Shown here piece after piece: positions 1 to 9,365 of a stretch of 64,000 bases of DNA; position 1 is the first letter of the stretch; each line of letters begins with the position of its first letter. The DNA is from an uncultured Prevotellaceae bacterium (GTDB lineage: Bacteria > Bacteroidota > Bacteroidia > Bacteroidales > Muribaculaceae): assembly GCA_900318255.1 (NCBI GenBank), contig ONJX01000013.1, positions 1 through 64,000 on the forward strand. Reading direction: 5' to 3'. A program made the translations under genes and the position numbers. Below the pieces are notes generated by a model. That model saw only the letters and a program-made list of their open reading frames with translations. It was not told the origin of the DNA and did no database searches.

Positions 1-271
1 ACAAGGCGTCAAAAAAACCGCTCAACTCGGGCGGACGCCCTCGTGAGCCGAAAAGCGATGCAAAATTACTGCCGCCGCGCGACATGGCAAAATATTTCGA
101 CAAGAAAATCGCAAAAACAGGCGATTTTTAACAGTCATTCACAATTCCAGGGCCTTTTTGCGCAAAAAACGCACCCACCACACCCCCACTGGCGAGAATC
201 ACACGAGCAACACCCTTGCCACACCGGCATCACCGCATGAGAACAACCAACTCGCTACACCTTATTATATA
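1..271. other. Gene-free left edge, 3' of porX
   Basis: I see no convincing gene here. A short plus-strand open frame (43-240) has an amino-acid composition unlike a real protein and no family resemblance. The one recognisable element is the hairpin described separately at 105-129. Confidence 0.5.
105..129 (-). terminator. Hairpin terminator downstream of porX
   Basis: AAAATCGC (105-112) pairs perfectly with GCGATTTT (121-128) around an 8-nt loop. The A/T flanks would give a U-run on either strand. It sits 140 nt beyond the porX stop, so it could end porX or a transcript entering from the left. Confidence 0.5.
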
Positions 272-1816
272 TTATTTGCTCGAGAGTGTGACGATGGGAA
301 TTAGCATCTCTTCCATTGAGATGCCTCCGTGCTGGAATGTGTCGCGGAAATATTGCACGTAGTAGTTGTAGTTGTTAGGATAGGCGAAGAAATCGCGCGT
401 TGTGGCGAATATATAGGTTGATGCCACATTAGGGCTTGGCAATCCCACCTTCTTGGGTTGCTTGATTTCAAACACCTGCTTGGGGTTATAGCTCAGGTTC
501 TTGCTCACCTTGTAGCGCAGGTTGGTGTTAGTGTTTCGGTCACCAATCACTTTCACTGCGTTATCCACCTTGATAGTTCCGTGGTCGGTAGTGATGACCA
601 CTTTAGCTCCCCGGTGAGCTATCTGCTTGAAAATCTCGAAGGCGTAGGAGTTTTTGAACCACGACACGGTGAGCGAGCGGTAGGCCTCGTCGGTATTAGC
701 GAGCTCGCGTATCATCTTCGACTCGGTGCGCTGATGCGACATCATGTCCACGAAGTTGAAGACCATCACATTGAGGTCGTTTTTGTCGAGTGCTGCGAAG
801 TTTTGCAGCAATCTCTCTCCAGCCGTGGAGTCGTTGAGCTTATTGTAGGAGAATTTATAAGGCTTGCGGTACCTTTGGAGGATAGTGCTCACTAGCGGTT
901 CCTCGTTTACATTCTTGCCTTCCTCCTCGTCTTCATCGACCCATAGCTCGGGAAACATCTTCTCTATATCCACTGGCAGGAGGCCCGAGAAGATGGCATT
1001 ACGCGCATATTGAGTTGCCGTGGGGAGGATAGATGTGTAAAGGCCATCGTCATCGATGTTGAAGTAGTCACTCAGCAGTGGGCTGATGGTCTTCCACTGG
1101 TCTAGCCTGAAATTGTCGATAACGATAAAATACACCTTCTCGCCCTTGTCGAGAAGTGGGAAGATGCGTGTCTTGAAAATCTCATTGCTGCGCAGAGGGT
1201 GATTGTCGCTCACGAACCAATCCTCGTAGTTGCGTTTTACAAACTTGGCAAACATGCCGTTAGCCTCGGTTTTCTGCATTTTGAGCATCTCTCCCATGCC
1301 AGTGTCGGCCGAGGTGAGAGTGAGCTCCCACCTGACCAGGGTGTTATATAGCTCATACCAGTCCTCGATGGAATGAGCCTGAGCTATCATCTGACTGATT
1401 TTCATGAACTCCTGCTGATAGTCGCTTGAAGCCTTTTGTGCCACGAGCGCATCGCTGTGCAAGTTTTTCTTTATAGAGAGGAGAATCTGCATAGGGTTGA
1501 CAGGCTTGATGAGGTAGTCGGCAATTTGGCTACCTATTGCCTGGTTCATGATATTCTCTTCCTCGCTCTTGGTGATCATGATAACCGGCACGTTAGGCTG
1601 CGAGATTTTAATCTGCTGCAAGGCCTCGAGCCCACTGATGCCCGGCATGTTCTCGTCGAGGATGATAAGGTTATAGTTCTGGGTGGCGATGGCGTCGAGC
1701 GCATCGCGTCCGTTAGTCACGGTCTCCACTTCGTAACCTTTATTCTTAAGGAAAAGTATGTGAGGCTTGAGGAGGTCTATCTCGTCATCGGCCCATAAAA
1801 TCAGCTCTTTTGTCAT
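272..1816 (-). CDS. porX: PorX-type response regulator with PglZ phosphatase domain
   Basis: This is a cytoplasmic two-domain regulator of type IX secretion. The receiver domain spans about residues 1-120, with the acidic pair D10/D11, the phospho-acceptor D54 in LIILDENMPG and the conserved Lys in DYLIKP. The rest is an alkaline-phosphatase-superfamily PglZ domain, with VIDNFRLDQW, a Thr in SILPTATQYARN and metal-binding TTDHGT. Its length (514 aa) matches the PorX family (about 520 aa). Established knowledge: PorX works with the sensor PorY and the ECF factor SigP to control por genes and is a zinc phosphodiesterase. It is a single-gene unit, divergent from the serine hydrolase, with its own TATCTTTG box. 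Confidence 0.93.
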   Translation of the reverse strand: MTKELILWADDEIDLLKPHILFLKNKGYEVETVTNGRDALDAIATQNYNLIILDENMPGISGLEALQQIKISQPNVPVIMITKSEEENIMNQAIGSQIADYLIKPVNPMQILLSIKKNLHSDALVAQKASSDYQQEFMKISQMIAQAHSIEDWYELYNTLVRWELTLTSADTGMGEMLKMQKTEANGMFAKFVKRNYEDWFVSDNHPLRSNEIFKTRIFPLLDKGEKVYFIVIDNFRLDQWKTISPLLSDYFNIDDDGLYTSILPTATQYARNAIFSGLLPVDIEKMFPELWVDEDEEEGKNVNEEPLVSTILQRYRKPYKFSYNKLNDSTAGERLLQNFAALDKNDLNVMVFNFVDMMSHQRTESKMIRELANTDEAYRSLTVSWFKNSYAFEIFKQIAHRGAKVVITTDHGTIKVDNAVKVIGDRNTNTNLRYKVSKNLSYNPKQVFEIKQPKKVGLPSPNVASTYIFATTRDFFAYPNNYNYYVQYFRDTFQHGGISMEEMLIPIVTLSSK

Positions 1817-1839
1817 AATGCGATGTTATTAATTTGTCA

Positions 1840-1847
1840 CAAAGATA
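1840..1847 (-). promoter_or_regulatory. -7 box for porX
   Basis: TATCTTTG on the minus strand, 24 nt upstream of the porX ATG, fits the Bacteroidetes TAnnTTTG element. No strong -33 TTTG is seen. Confidence 0.6.
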
Positions 1848-1901
1848 CAACATTCTTGCGAACAAAAAAAGCGATGATGGCTGAACCTCAAAAATTTTAA
1901 G

Positions 1902-1909
1902 TATCTTTG
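1902..1909 (+). promoter_or_regulatory. -7 box for the serine hydrolase gene
   Basis: TATCTTTG on the plus strand, 22 nt before the ATG at 1932. With the minus-strand box at 1840 it forms a compact divergent promoter region. Confidence 0.6.
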
Positions 1910-1931
1910 CGCTACAAAATACCTATTAATA

Positions 1932-3146
1932 ATGAAAGCGACAACAATAAAAGTAATAACAATAGCACTTGCTGTGTGCTGTGGGAGTGTAGCAAACGCA
2001 AAGAGAGTGAACATGAAGCGGCTGGAAACACGGCTCGACTCGGTGATGGAGTCGCACTACGACACTCAGTCGCCAGGCACCGCCCTGCTCATTGCCAAGA
2101 ATGGCAAGGCGATATATGACAAGGGCATAGGCATCGCCGACATGTCCACTGGCGAGAAGATTGACGGCAACACGGCGTTTAACATCGCCAGCATCAGCAA
2201 GCAGTTCACCGCCATTGGCGCGCTGAAGATGCAGGAGATGGGCCTTATCGACCTCAACAGCAGTGTTTCCAGCTACTTTCCGGAGCTCAAAGGCGACATC
2301 TGGAAGAAGGTGAAGCTGCGCCACTTGCTCAGCCACAGTTCGGGCATTCCCGATGCTCGTCCTCGCGACGACCGTCACTTCACACTCACCGCTACCGACG
2401 AGCAGAGCGTTCAGTACATGAAAGACCTCACTGAGCTGCACTTCGAGCCAGGCAGTGCCTATGAATACATCAACCCCACGTTCGACCTGTTTTACCTGCT
2501 TGTGGAAAAGAAGACTGGGATGCGATTTGTTGACTTCCAAAAGAAGTACATCTTTGACCGCGCAGGGATGAAAAACGTGCAGTATTTCACCCCTGATGCC
2601 AAGATTGCCCACATGGCGCACGGCTACATCGTGAACGAGGACGCCGAGGTGAGCGGCAGCGACAGCGACTATGCCAAGAAGCGTGAGAAGGTGGAGAACG
2701 ACTATGTTGACGGCAAGGGAGTACACTGGGCAGAGTGCGACTACGGCGAGGAGACCTTCTTTGCCACCAAGGCCGACGGCGGCATCTACACCACCACGCA
2801 CGACTTCCTGCGGTGGGAGAACGCCCTGCATCGCAACATCCTGGTGAAGCGCTCGTCGAAGCGCAAAGCCTACACCCCTCACATCACCGTGACAGGCAGC
2901 AAGTGGAGCGGCTACCAAAACCGCGCCAACACATGGTACGGCTACGGATGGTTTATCGACAAGACCCCTGGCCGCGAAGTGAAAATCTACCACACTGGCG
3001 ACAACGGCGGTTTCCAAGCCTATGCCGCAAAATATGAGCGCAGCCGCGTGAACGTGATCATGCTTGAAAACCAGAACACCGTTGACCGCTGGTCACTGCA
3101 ACTCGAGATAGAAAGAATCTTGCGAGAAGAAGGCGTGCTCAAGTAG
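1932..3146 (+). CDS. Secreted serine hydrolase, class C beta-lactamase fold
   Basis: 404 aa with an N-terminal signal peptide (about residues 1-23, ending SVANA). The beta-lactamase/penicillin-binding fold is shown by S87-x-x-K90 in ASISKQFTA, a YxN-type motif in YEYINPT and a KTG-like HTG in IYHTGDNGG. Such proteins hydrolyse ester, amide or peptide bonds; the substrate cannot be read from sequence and true beta-lactamase activity is not implied. The chosen ATG lies just behind the TATCTTTG box. It is a single gene. A short palindrome after it (3195-3208) is interpreted below as an operator for the next gene. Confidence 0.85.
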   Translation: MKATTIKVITIALAVCCGSVANAKRVNMKRLETRLDSVMESHYDTQSPGTALLIAKNGKAIYDKGIGIADMSTGEKIDGNTAFNIASISKQFTAIGALKMQEMGLIDLNSSVSSYFPELKGDIWKKVKLRHLLSHSSGIPDARPRDDRHFTLTATDEQSVQYMKDLTELHFEPGSAYEYINPTFDLFYLLVEKKTGMRFVDFQKKYIFDRAGMKNVQYFTPDAKIAHMAHGYIVNEDAEVSGSDSDYAKKREKVENDYVDGKGVHWAECDYGEETFFATKADGGIYTTTHDFLRWENALHRNILVKRSSKRKAYTPHITVTGSKWSGYQNRANTWYGYGWFIDKTPGREVKIYHTGDNGGFQAYAAKYERSRVNVIMLENQNTVDRWSLQLEIERILREEGVLK

Positions 3147-3194
3147 AGCTTCCCGCATCACCCCCATTATTGTAACATACACAATCGTCCAAAA

Positions 3195-3208
3195 CGCAAT
3201 CGTTTGCG
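3195..3208. promoter_or_regulatory. LacI-type palindromic operator candidate (site 1)
   Basis: CGCAATCGTTTGCG, one mismatch from a perfect palindrome with central CG. Its centre is 61.5 bp upstream of the -7 box at 3263. Closely related palindromes lie at 19238 and 28392, each about 62 bp before the -7 box of another starch gene. The even-length palindrome with central CG is typical of LacI-family operators. The regulator gene is not in the window. Confidence 0.5.
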
Positions 3209-3262
3209 CGGTTTTTTATTGAAAAAACAGCGCAAATTATCCCTTACACATTATTATATAGA

Positions 3263-3270
3263 TAATTTTG
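3263..3270 (+). promoter_or_regulatory. -7 box for the starch-binding protein gene
   Basis: TAATTTTG matches TAnnTTTG. It lies 56 bp before the ATG at 3326. Confidence 0.6.
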
Positions 3271-3325
3271 TGCGCTTTTTACATGAAAATCATCATAATA
3301 ATACACAATTAATACTAAAACTAAA

Positions 3326-6300
3326 ATGAAAAGATTTATTTACCAATGGCTACTTAGAACCGCACTGGCTCTAGTATGCCTGTTAACAACCACCTCGGCT
3401 TGGGCCGACGTGACAATTTATGTTTCTACTGTTGATGGAAACGCCCCTGCATTATATATTTATGGCAATAATGGAGGAAACACTACAGTAGATGGGAAGA
3501 ATTATAATAGTTCTCCCGTTCTCTTGACTAAGAGCACATCACTTGGTGGTAAAACCTGGTGGTATGAAACATTTTCTGGAATGAATAGCTGTAATGCTAT
3601 TTTCACTAAGGTAAATGGTGATTGGAATAATCAGACCGCAGATATTCTGAACGTAAGTGGAAATAGATTTTACACTTATGATTCATCAAAAGATAAAAAC
3701 AATAACAATCATGCTGATGAAACTTCACAGTATGCTAGTTATCTAGACACTTACTATGCTACAGGTAATAGCGACGCATTTTTTGGCACAGCTTGGTCGG
3801 CTACTGCTAATGAAATGACTAATGATTATAATGGCAACTGGTCATGGACATCAGGCCAAGTTCATCTTAATGCAGGTGAATCGGTTGGTTTCAAAGTTGT
3901 AAAAAATGGAACGGATTGGATTCCCAGTGGAAATGGAACTGAGATAGTAAAAACTGCTTCGGAACCTGGCACATACACACTTACAGTGAATTATAGCTTA
4001 GGAGCAACTTCTCCAACAGGAGCACTCAACTTAATTCAGGCAGATCCTGCTACATATTACGTTGCTGGTGCTACTAATGGTACTGCTGCTGGTTCAAATG
4101 ATGTTTTGTTTGGTACTGCTTGGAATGCAACAGGCAATGAGATGACTACCACCGATGACACGCATTACACTTGGACTTCGGGGCAGGCTACTCTGTCGGC
4201 AAATGATGTTGTAGAATTTAAAGTTGTGAAGAACGGTAGCGTGTGGATTCCTGATGGCGAAGGCAACAATATTACTGTTCGTCCCAAATTTGGTGCAGGC
4301 AACTATACACTTACTGTAAATTATGTCACAGGTGAGACTCCTACTGGAACTCTCACTCCACTCTTTGTTACCACACCGGTGTTCTCACCCGCTCCTGGCA
4401 CCTACGACAGCAACCAGGATGTAACCATCACCGCTGGCAGTGGCACTATCTACTATACCACCGATGGCAGTGATCCCAAGACAAGCGAGACTCGCATTGC
4501 CTATACAGGCCCAATCAGTGTGGCTGGTGAGGGAGAGCACATTATCAAGGCCGTTGCAGTTAGTGGTAATGATGTTAGCGATGTTGTTACTGCCGAGTAC
4601 GTTATCAAGTATCAGAACATCTATCTCTTTGGTTCGGTAGGTAAGGCTCAGGCATGGAATTATTCTTACACCGACCCTGAACTTATTACTAGTGATGGTA
4701 TTAACTATAGTGGCGTTTATAACGTTAACGTCATGAACGATTATCACCGCAGCGACAATAAGCCTGTGGGTTTGTTCCTTCTCACTAAAGGCTTTGGTAC
4801 CACCTGGGAGACAACAGAGTCCATGATGATTGGTACTACAAGCACCTACGAGAACGACCACTTTTGGATAGATGGTGGCTCCGCTCCATCTTATCACTTT
4901 GGCGAATGGCTTGATACCAGACCTGGTAGTGAGAATGTGGGAAATAATAATCTTCATACCAATGGTTGGAGCTTGCCAGCTGGAACCTATGAATTCTTCT
5001 ATAACCGTACCACAGGTAAGCTCAAGGTGGAGTTATTTGACGGCCCAACCATCTATGTTTACGACTACACTCGTCCTTATATCTATGTAGAGGACGATAT
5101 GGGTAATCCATTTGATGGCGTTCAGCCTGGTAACCCAATTCAAATTCTTGATGAGACCGTGGGCGGTCACAGCGGTTTGAGCACTGTTGGCGATGGCACC
5201 GGCGATGGCAATGTCACTCTGGGATGGTACAAATTTTCTGTGCCAGTGCATCCTGCCACCTGCAATTCAGTCAAATTCCAGTTTCACCACAATGGCGACA
5301 AGAAGGTTATTGACAGTGACGAGTATTCCATGCAGTTGAGCGAGACAACTAAGGCTTACTACTACTGGGATGGCGAGCAATATGTTAAGCTCAACTCTCG
5401 CGACGATGCCGCCAACCTGCGCCGCATCGTGGCTCACGTGCGTGTGCAAGGCACCACAGTGCCCACCTGCGACAATCAGCCCATGAACGGCCCCAGCTCG
5501 TTCTATGGACAGATGTACTACTGGATGGCAGTCACCAAATACAATGCCGGTGAGCGCATGGTCATCACCGATGGCACACACCACTATGATCAAACCATCA
5601 CCAGCGATGTTTATTTAGAGTGGACCGACGCACAAGGAGCAGATTATGTTGTTCTGAGCAGCGACACCCTTGAGCACCGCCTTGCCAACAAGACAGGTCG
5701 TGGTACTGTTATCCACTTGCAGAAGAACAAGAATGTACCCACAAGTGTTACTGTTAATGGTAACAATTACTTCGTGGGGGTTGATACAAAAGTCGAAGCT
5801 TCGACAGGTGACCTTGACCATGATGGCTATGTGAACACGACCAACTTAGGTGCAACATGGTGGGGTAATAATAATGCTGGCTATAATGATTCAAAGGGTG
5901 TGTACCAGCAAGTGGATGGACTTACCGAATCGCAAAACTTGAATCCAAACTTTAGTAACTCACAATACCTTGCCAATGATGAAAATGCTCCAGTTTTCAC
6001 CATAACTGCCGAGAATGGAACAGAATGGTACACTTGGTATAGCGATCGCAGTGTGGCAACTATCAAGTTTGGAATGGGTACTCTCACTGGCAATACTCAG
6101 TATCCTACCTATAATCCACAAGAGAACGTATATAGTTTCTATGCAAACTATGAATCACCACAGATTTATCAGCAGGCTGGTGAGCTATGGTATGTTTGGA
6201 CTCCCGATTTCAACGTTGAGCTCAATGACCATAATCAAAACCAGAATAACGGTGAACTTATCGACGTGACACGCACTTATGAAAGCCGCGCTAAGCAAAA

Positions 6301-7645
6301 GGCTCTGTGCTCTACCTTCCGCGATGGTAGCTATGTTTACTACACCGACATAAAAGGTTGGGGTGATGACCATGTGTATTGCTACGTTTGGACTGTTCCA
6401 GGTCTAGAATGGAATAATAGCGTTCAGATGGTTAAGGTAGGATATGATGACGAGGGACACCCCATCTATCTTGCTGACCTGTCAAACTATGATTTAACCA
6501 ACGCTACAGGTATAATCTTCCATAATGGTAAAGCAAGCGAAGATTCTGATAAGCGACAAACTGGTAACTTGCCATTTGAGAACCAAGGTTGCTATGATTA
6601 TCTTGGTTTGCTCTACCGCATTGGCGGTAACGTTGACGTTATTGAGAACGAGCCCGACGGTTTCCCGACTTCGGTAACTCTCACTGGTGTGTGGTACAGC
6701 CGCGTGAAGGGCACTCTCTTTGCCAAAGGCAATAACGACTACAACAACAAGAGCGTGAACGGCATGGGTTATAAGGACTTTGCAAAGACCGTTAATGCTG
6801 GCAATGACGATGGTTCTGTTCTGCAATCTCGCGACTATGACCAGAGCAACTGGGTGGAGATCTATCCAAGTGAGGATGGACTGGTAAATGCAGAAACTCT
6901 TATTGACCTCATTGGTAAGCCTTTCACACTTTATGGCACCAAGACCAATAGCGTGAACCCCACTTTCACAGCTATCTCTATTAGCAACGTGGGGTCAGGG
7001 GGCGAGAAGTATCAACCTAACCACTTCACTCCCATTCACTTGAATGGCTCTTGTTATCAGTATCGCAATGGAGAGAATGAATGGTACTTCTTAGTTGAGC
7101 CAAAACCTAACGAGTTTGCCATTATGGACTGGGCAACATATCACGAAGATAGTGATAGACTTGAATATTTCTATACTCTGAGCAAGACTGGTTTTGATGG
7201 CGAGTTTGTTGTCGACTGGAGCTATTTTGATAAGTTTAACCAAGATGGTTATAACTTTGCAGATTTTAAACCAGGGGAGATGGCAGTATGTGGCCAATAT
7301 CCTGGCGAGAATTATCTTCATGAGGGCGAAAGCTATAAGGGTTGGTATGCCATTATCAAGGTAAATCAGTCGTCAACACCAGCAGGTGATGATGTTAATA
7401 CAAAAGCTGAAACTGGTTCAACAGGCAAATACACTGTTTGTCCTGTATATCTAAGTGACGATCAGATAATGACTCCCATCGAGACCATCAACGCCGACAA
7501 GGCCAGCGGCATGCGCACTCTCAAGGCCACACGCTACTACAACATGATGGGTGTGGAGTCGAGCACTCCATTCCAGGGCGTGAACATCATCGTTAAGGAA
7601 TACACCGACGGCTCTCGCGAGTCATCAAAGGCTATTGTCAGGTAA
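3326..7645 (+). CDS. Large secreted starch-binding-like protein with type IX-like C-terminus
   Basis: 1439 aa with a signal peptide (about 1-28, ending TSAWA). Two tandem modules of about 90 aa (about 148-240 and 246-340) share FFGTAW/LFGTAWxAT, W-T-W-TSGQ and FKVVKNGxxWIP; they resemble SusE/SusF-type starch-binding domains. A chitobiase C-terminal-like domain follows (about 345-432, TIYYTTDGSDPKTSE). The middle 900 residues are Trp/Tyr-rich repeats I cannot assign. The last ~40 residues (YYNMMGVESSTPFQGVNI to SSKAIVR) look like a type IX sorting domain. I see no catalytic motif, so it may be a surface polysaccharide-binding protein. The 5' part (about 3400-4300) is AT-rich and the middle (about 5400-5600) GC-rich, a mosaic look. 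Site 1 operator upstream, own terminator downstream. Confidence 0.7.
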   Translation: MKRFIYQWLLRTALALVCLLTTTSAWADVTIYVSTVDGNAPALYIYGNNGGNTTVDGKNYNSSPVLLTKSTSLGGKTWWYETFSGMNSCNAIFTKVNGDWNNQTADILNVSGNRFYTYDSSKDKNNNNHADETSQYASYLDTYYATGNSDAFFGTAWSATANEMTNDYNGNWSWTSGQVHLNAGESVGFKVVKNGTDWIPSGNGTEIVKTASEPGTYTLTVNYSLGATSPTGALNLIQADPATYYVAGATNGTAAGSNDVLFGTAWNATGNEMTTTDDTHYTWTSGQATLSANDVVEFKVVKNGSVWIPDGEGNNITVRPKFGAGNYTLTVNYVTGETPTGTLTPLFVTTPVFSPAPGTYDSNQDVTITAGSGTIYYTTDGSDPKTSETRIAYTGPISVAGEGEHIIKAVAVSGNDVSDVVTAEYVIKYQNIYLFGSVGKAQAWNYSYTDPELITSDGINYSGVYNVNVMNDYHRSDNKPVGLFLLTKGFGTTWETTESMMIGTTSTYENDHFWIDGGSAPSYHFGEWLDTRPGSENVGNNNLHTNGWSLPAGTYEFFYNRTTGKLKVELFDGPTIYVYDYTRPYIYVEDDMGNPFDGVQPGNPIQILDETVGGHSGLSTVGDGTGDGNVTLGWYKFSVPVHPATCNSVKFQFHHNGDKKVIDSDEYSMQLSETTKAYYYWDGEQYVKLNSRDDAANLRRIVAHVRVQGTTVPTCDNQPMNGPSSFYGQMYYWMAVTKYNAGERMVITDGTHHYDQTITSDVYLEWTDAQGADYVVLSSDTLEHRLANKTGRGTVIHLQKNKNVPTSVTVNGNNYFVGVDTKVEASTGDLDHDGYVNTTNLGATWWGNNNAGYNDSKGVYQQVDGLTESQNLNPNFSNSQYLANDENAPVFTITAENGTEWYTWYSDRSVATIKFGMGTLTGNTQYPTYNPQENVYSFYANYESPQIYQQAGELWYVWTPDFNVELNDHNQNQNNGELIDVTRTYESRAKQKALCSTFRDGSYVYYTDIKGWGDDHVYCYVWTVPGLEWNNSVQMVKVGYDDEGHPIYLADLSNYDLTNATGIIFHNGKASEDSDKRQTGNLPFENQGCYDYLGLLYRIGGNVDVIENEPDGFPTSVTLTGVWYSRVKGTLFAKGNNDYNNKSVNGMGYKDFAKTVNAGNDDGSVLQSRDYDQSNWVEIYPSEDGLVNAETLIDLIGKPFTLYGTKTNSVNPTFTAISISNVGSGGEKYQPNHFTPIHLNGSCYQYRNGENEWYFLVEPKPNEFAIMDWATYHEDSDRLEYFYTLSKTGFDGEFVVDWSYFDKFNQDGYNFADFKPGEMAVCGQYPGENYLHEGESYKGWYAIIKVNQSSTPAGDDVNTKAETGSTGKYTVCPVYLSDDQIMTPIETINADKASGMRTLKATRYYNMMGVESSTPFQGVNIIVKEYTDGSRESSKAIVR

Positions 7646-7693
7646 TAATCAGCATCTAGTTTTGGAAACAGCCCAAGCTAGAGCATATAACCC

Positions 7694-7721
7694 AAAAGGC
7701 GTCACCGAGTTGACGCCTTTT
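7694..7721 (+). terminator. Intrinsic terminator after the starch-binding protein gene
   Basis: AAAAGGCGTCA pairs with TGACGCCTTTT, an 11-bp stem ending in a T-run, 48 nt after the stop codon. Confidence 0.8.
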
Positions 7722-7794
7722 GTTGTTAATTGCCTTGCGATGCCAACTTAATGTGCAATAAAATGTTTTTTAGATGATAATTTGCTGAATATCT

Positions 7795-7824
7795 TTTGCA
7801 TTTCAAAAAAAATGATTACCTTTG
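7795..7824 (+). promoter_or_regulatory. rpsU promoter
   Basis: TTTG at 7795-7798, an 18-nt spacer and TACCTTTG at 7817-7824, a near-ideal Bacteroidetes promoter. Predicted transcription start near 7831 gives a leader of about 290 nt before rpsU. Confidence 0.75.
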
Positions 7825-7830
7825 CAGGCA

Positions 7831-8118
7831 CAAAATTGAAAGGAGGTTTGTTTCAACCACCACATAGCACTGAATAACAGACATATAACCCACCATCAAA
7901 GGCAGTCCACCGCACTGCCTGATTGCTGGCACAATCGCGTGATGATTGAGCCAAGCAGTTGCCATAAAGCGGGAAATCACATTTTTTTACAATCTATCAG
8001 ACTTTAAAAAGTCATCACATCATTGCGCAACTGCCCCACTGGTGGCACAGCGCATGGCGATTGTCGCCACAAATCAAGAAACACATTAATTCACAACAAT
8101 TTAATACACAACAAAATT
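7831..8118 (+). promoter_or_regulatory. Long structured rpsU 5' leader with SD-like sequence in a hairpin
   Basis: About 288 nt without a credible ORF. At its 5' end AAAGGAGG (7839-7846) overlaps a hairpin: GGAGGTT (7842-7848) pairs with AACCACC (7855-7861), A-A mismatch allowed. Further hairpins: GGCAGT/ACTGCC (7901-7919), GATTG/CAATC (7921-7936), and near the gene TGCCCCAC/GTGGCA and GGCGA/TCGCC. Shine-Dalgarno-like sequences are scarce in this genome, so one at the 5' end of a ribosomal-protein leader stands out. A cis-regulatory role, perhaps sensing bS21 or anti-SD availability, is inference. Confidence 0.55.
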
Positions 8119-8313
8119 ATGATTATCGTACCTATCAAAGAAGGCGAGAACATCGAGCGCGCCTTGAAGAAATTTAAGAGAAAAACAGAACGCACTGGCA
8201 TCATCAAGCAATTACGCCAGCGTCAGCAGTTTGAGAAACCTAGCGTGATCAACCGCAAGAAGATGATGAAAGCTGTTTATGTGCAGCACCTCCACACTAC
8301 CGAGGAACTCTAA
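8119..8313 (+). CDS. rpsU: 30S ribosomal protein bS21
   Basis: 64 aa beginning MIIVPIKEGENIERALKKFK, the normal length and start for Bacteroidetes bS21. The frame is open further upstream, but the extra residues lie in the structured leader and do not resemble the family, so the ATG at 8119 is chosen. bS21 sits near the 16S 3' end; in Bacteroidetes it helps sequester the anti-Shine-Dalgarno tail. It is a single gene with its own promoter and strong terminator. No SD is seen directly before the start. Confidence 0.95.
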   Translation: MIIVPIKEGENIERALKKFKRKTERTGIIKQLRQRQQFEKPSVINRKKMMKAVYVQHLHTTEEL

Positions 8314-8371
8314 TAAGATTACACTTATAAAAGATTAACTCACAGGATTTCTCTTATTACACATTTCTACA

Positions 8372-8420
8372 GATGACCGATGCCTCGTTGCAACGAGGCA
8401 CCGGTCATCTAGCTTTTATT
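8372..8420 (+). terminator. rpsU terminator
   Basis: GATGACCG (8372-8379) pairs with CGGTCATC (8402-8409). The inner TGCCTCG/CGAGGCA extends the stem, and CTTTTATT follows. It separates rpsU from convergent recO. Confidence 0.85.
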
Positions 8421-8537
8421 ATTGACTGAGTCAAGTTTAAAAAATAAAAACACACGACTTAAACGAATTCTATTTCATTTGTATCTCTTCAGCTAAAGCG
8501 TCGAGGACGCTAAGTGCCTCGATGAGCTCACACTCTC

Positions 8538-9263
8538 TCACACGAAGAGCTGCTTCAGCACCTGTGGTGAGCGCAGCGTTCCTAATGTGGAATGATGAAT
8601 GCGGTAGTAGCCAAGTATCATCTCAAGCATCTGGTTGCGCTGCTCTCGCGAGAACTTGAAGAGGTGCATGTTGTCGAATGTCATGCGCGACAACAGCGGC
8701 AGAACCTGGGCCTGGTCGGGCGGCAGCGACTTCATTCCCGGCAGTGGCCTCGGGGTGAACACCCCCTCATTCATGTTGAACCAGTAGCCCTCGCGGTAAC
8801 TGTCGATATCGGGCTGAATGCCAATGAACTGCCCCAAGCGATACAGGAAGCAGATGTGAAAATTGGCAACACTGCCTCTCATCTGCTCAAGCCTGATGAT
8901 GCAACTGCTGATGAAGCTGTAGAGCGTCATGTTCTGTTCCTGCTCTTGTATGGTGTGAGAGAGCAGCTCGCTCACAAACATCGCAATGGCATTCTTCATG
9001 GGGTCGCCAAAGATTGACATGAGCATGGCAGTGCGGCGCACATCGTGCAGCGTGCCAAGGTCTCGTCCCGGCTGCAGACGCGCCTCAAACTCTATCAGCG
9101 ACAGCGGCATGAACATGGCGTTGCGCATGCGCGCGGCATGAGTGGTGCCCTGTCGCACCAGGAAGGCCATCATCCCCATCTTGTCGGTGTAGATGTGGGC
9201 AATATTGTGCTTCTCGTTATACTTAATAACGCTAACTACTATGCCATTAAGTTTCTCTTGCAT
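8538..9263 (-). CDS. recO: DNA repair protein RecO
   Basis: 241 aa, the usual RecO length. The N-terminal OB-fold (about 1-80) begins EKLNGIVVSVIKYNEKHNIA, followed by the helical domain (FHICFLYRLGQFIGIQPD) and a C-terminal HHSTLGTLRSPQVL motif. The zinc-finger cysteines of some RecO proteins are absent, common in this phylum. RecO loads RecA on SSB-coated single strands with RecR in gap repair. It is transcribed toward rpsU; the start is 160 bp from the divergent tRNA-Glu gene. Confidence 0.92.
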   Translation of the reverse strand: MQEKLNGIVVSVIKYNEKHNIAHIYTDKMGMMAFLVRQGTTHAARMRNAMFMPLSLIEFEARLQPGRDLGTLHDVRRTAMLMSIFGDPMKNAIAMFVSELLSHTIQEQEQNMTLYSFISSCIIRLEQMRGSVANFHICFLYRLGQFIGIQPDIDSYREGYWFNMNEGVFTPRPLPGMKSLPPDQAQVLPLLSRMTFDNMHLFKFSREQRNQMLEMILGYYRIHHSTLGTLRSPQVLKQLFV

Positions 9264-9365
9264 CAGTTGCAGTAATTTCTAGGCAACGAAGTTACAGCAA
9301 ATTGCGCAAATAAAGCGCAAAAAGCCAAAAAATCTTTGTCTTTTAAAGTTTTATGGAGAATAAAT

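Noticed and set aside
3195-3208. Terminator of the serine hydrolase gene
   Set aside because: The palindrome could form only a 5-bp stem with a 4-nt loop; its recurrence at fixed distance from starch promoters favours an operator, though a dual role cannot be excluded.
8023-8118. N-terminal extension of rpsU
   Set aside because: The extra 32 codons lie in a hairpin-rich leader and do not resemble bS21, whose normal start is MIIVPIKEGE.
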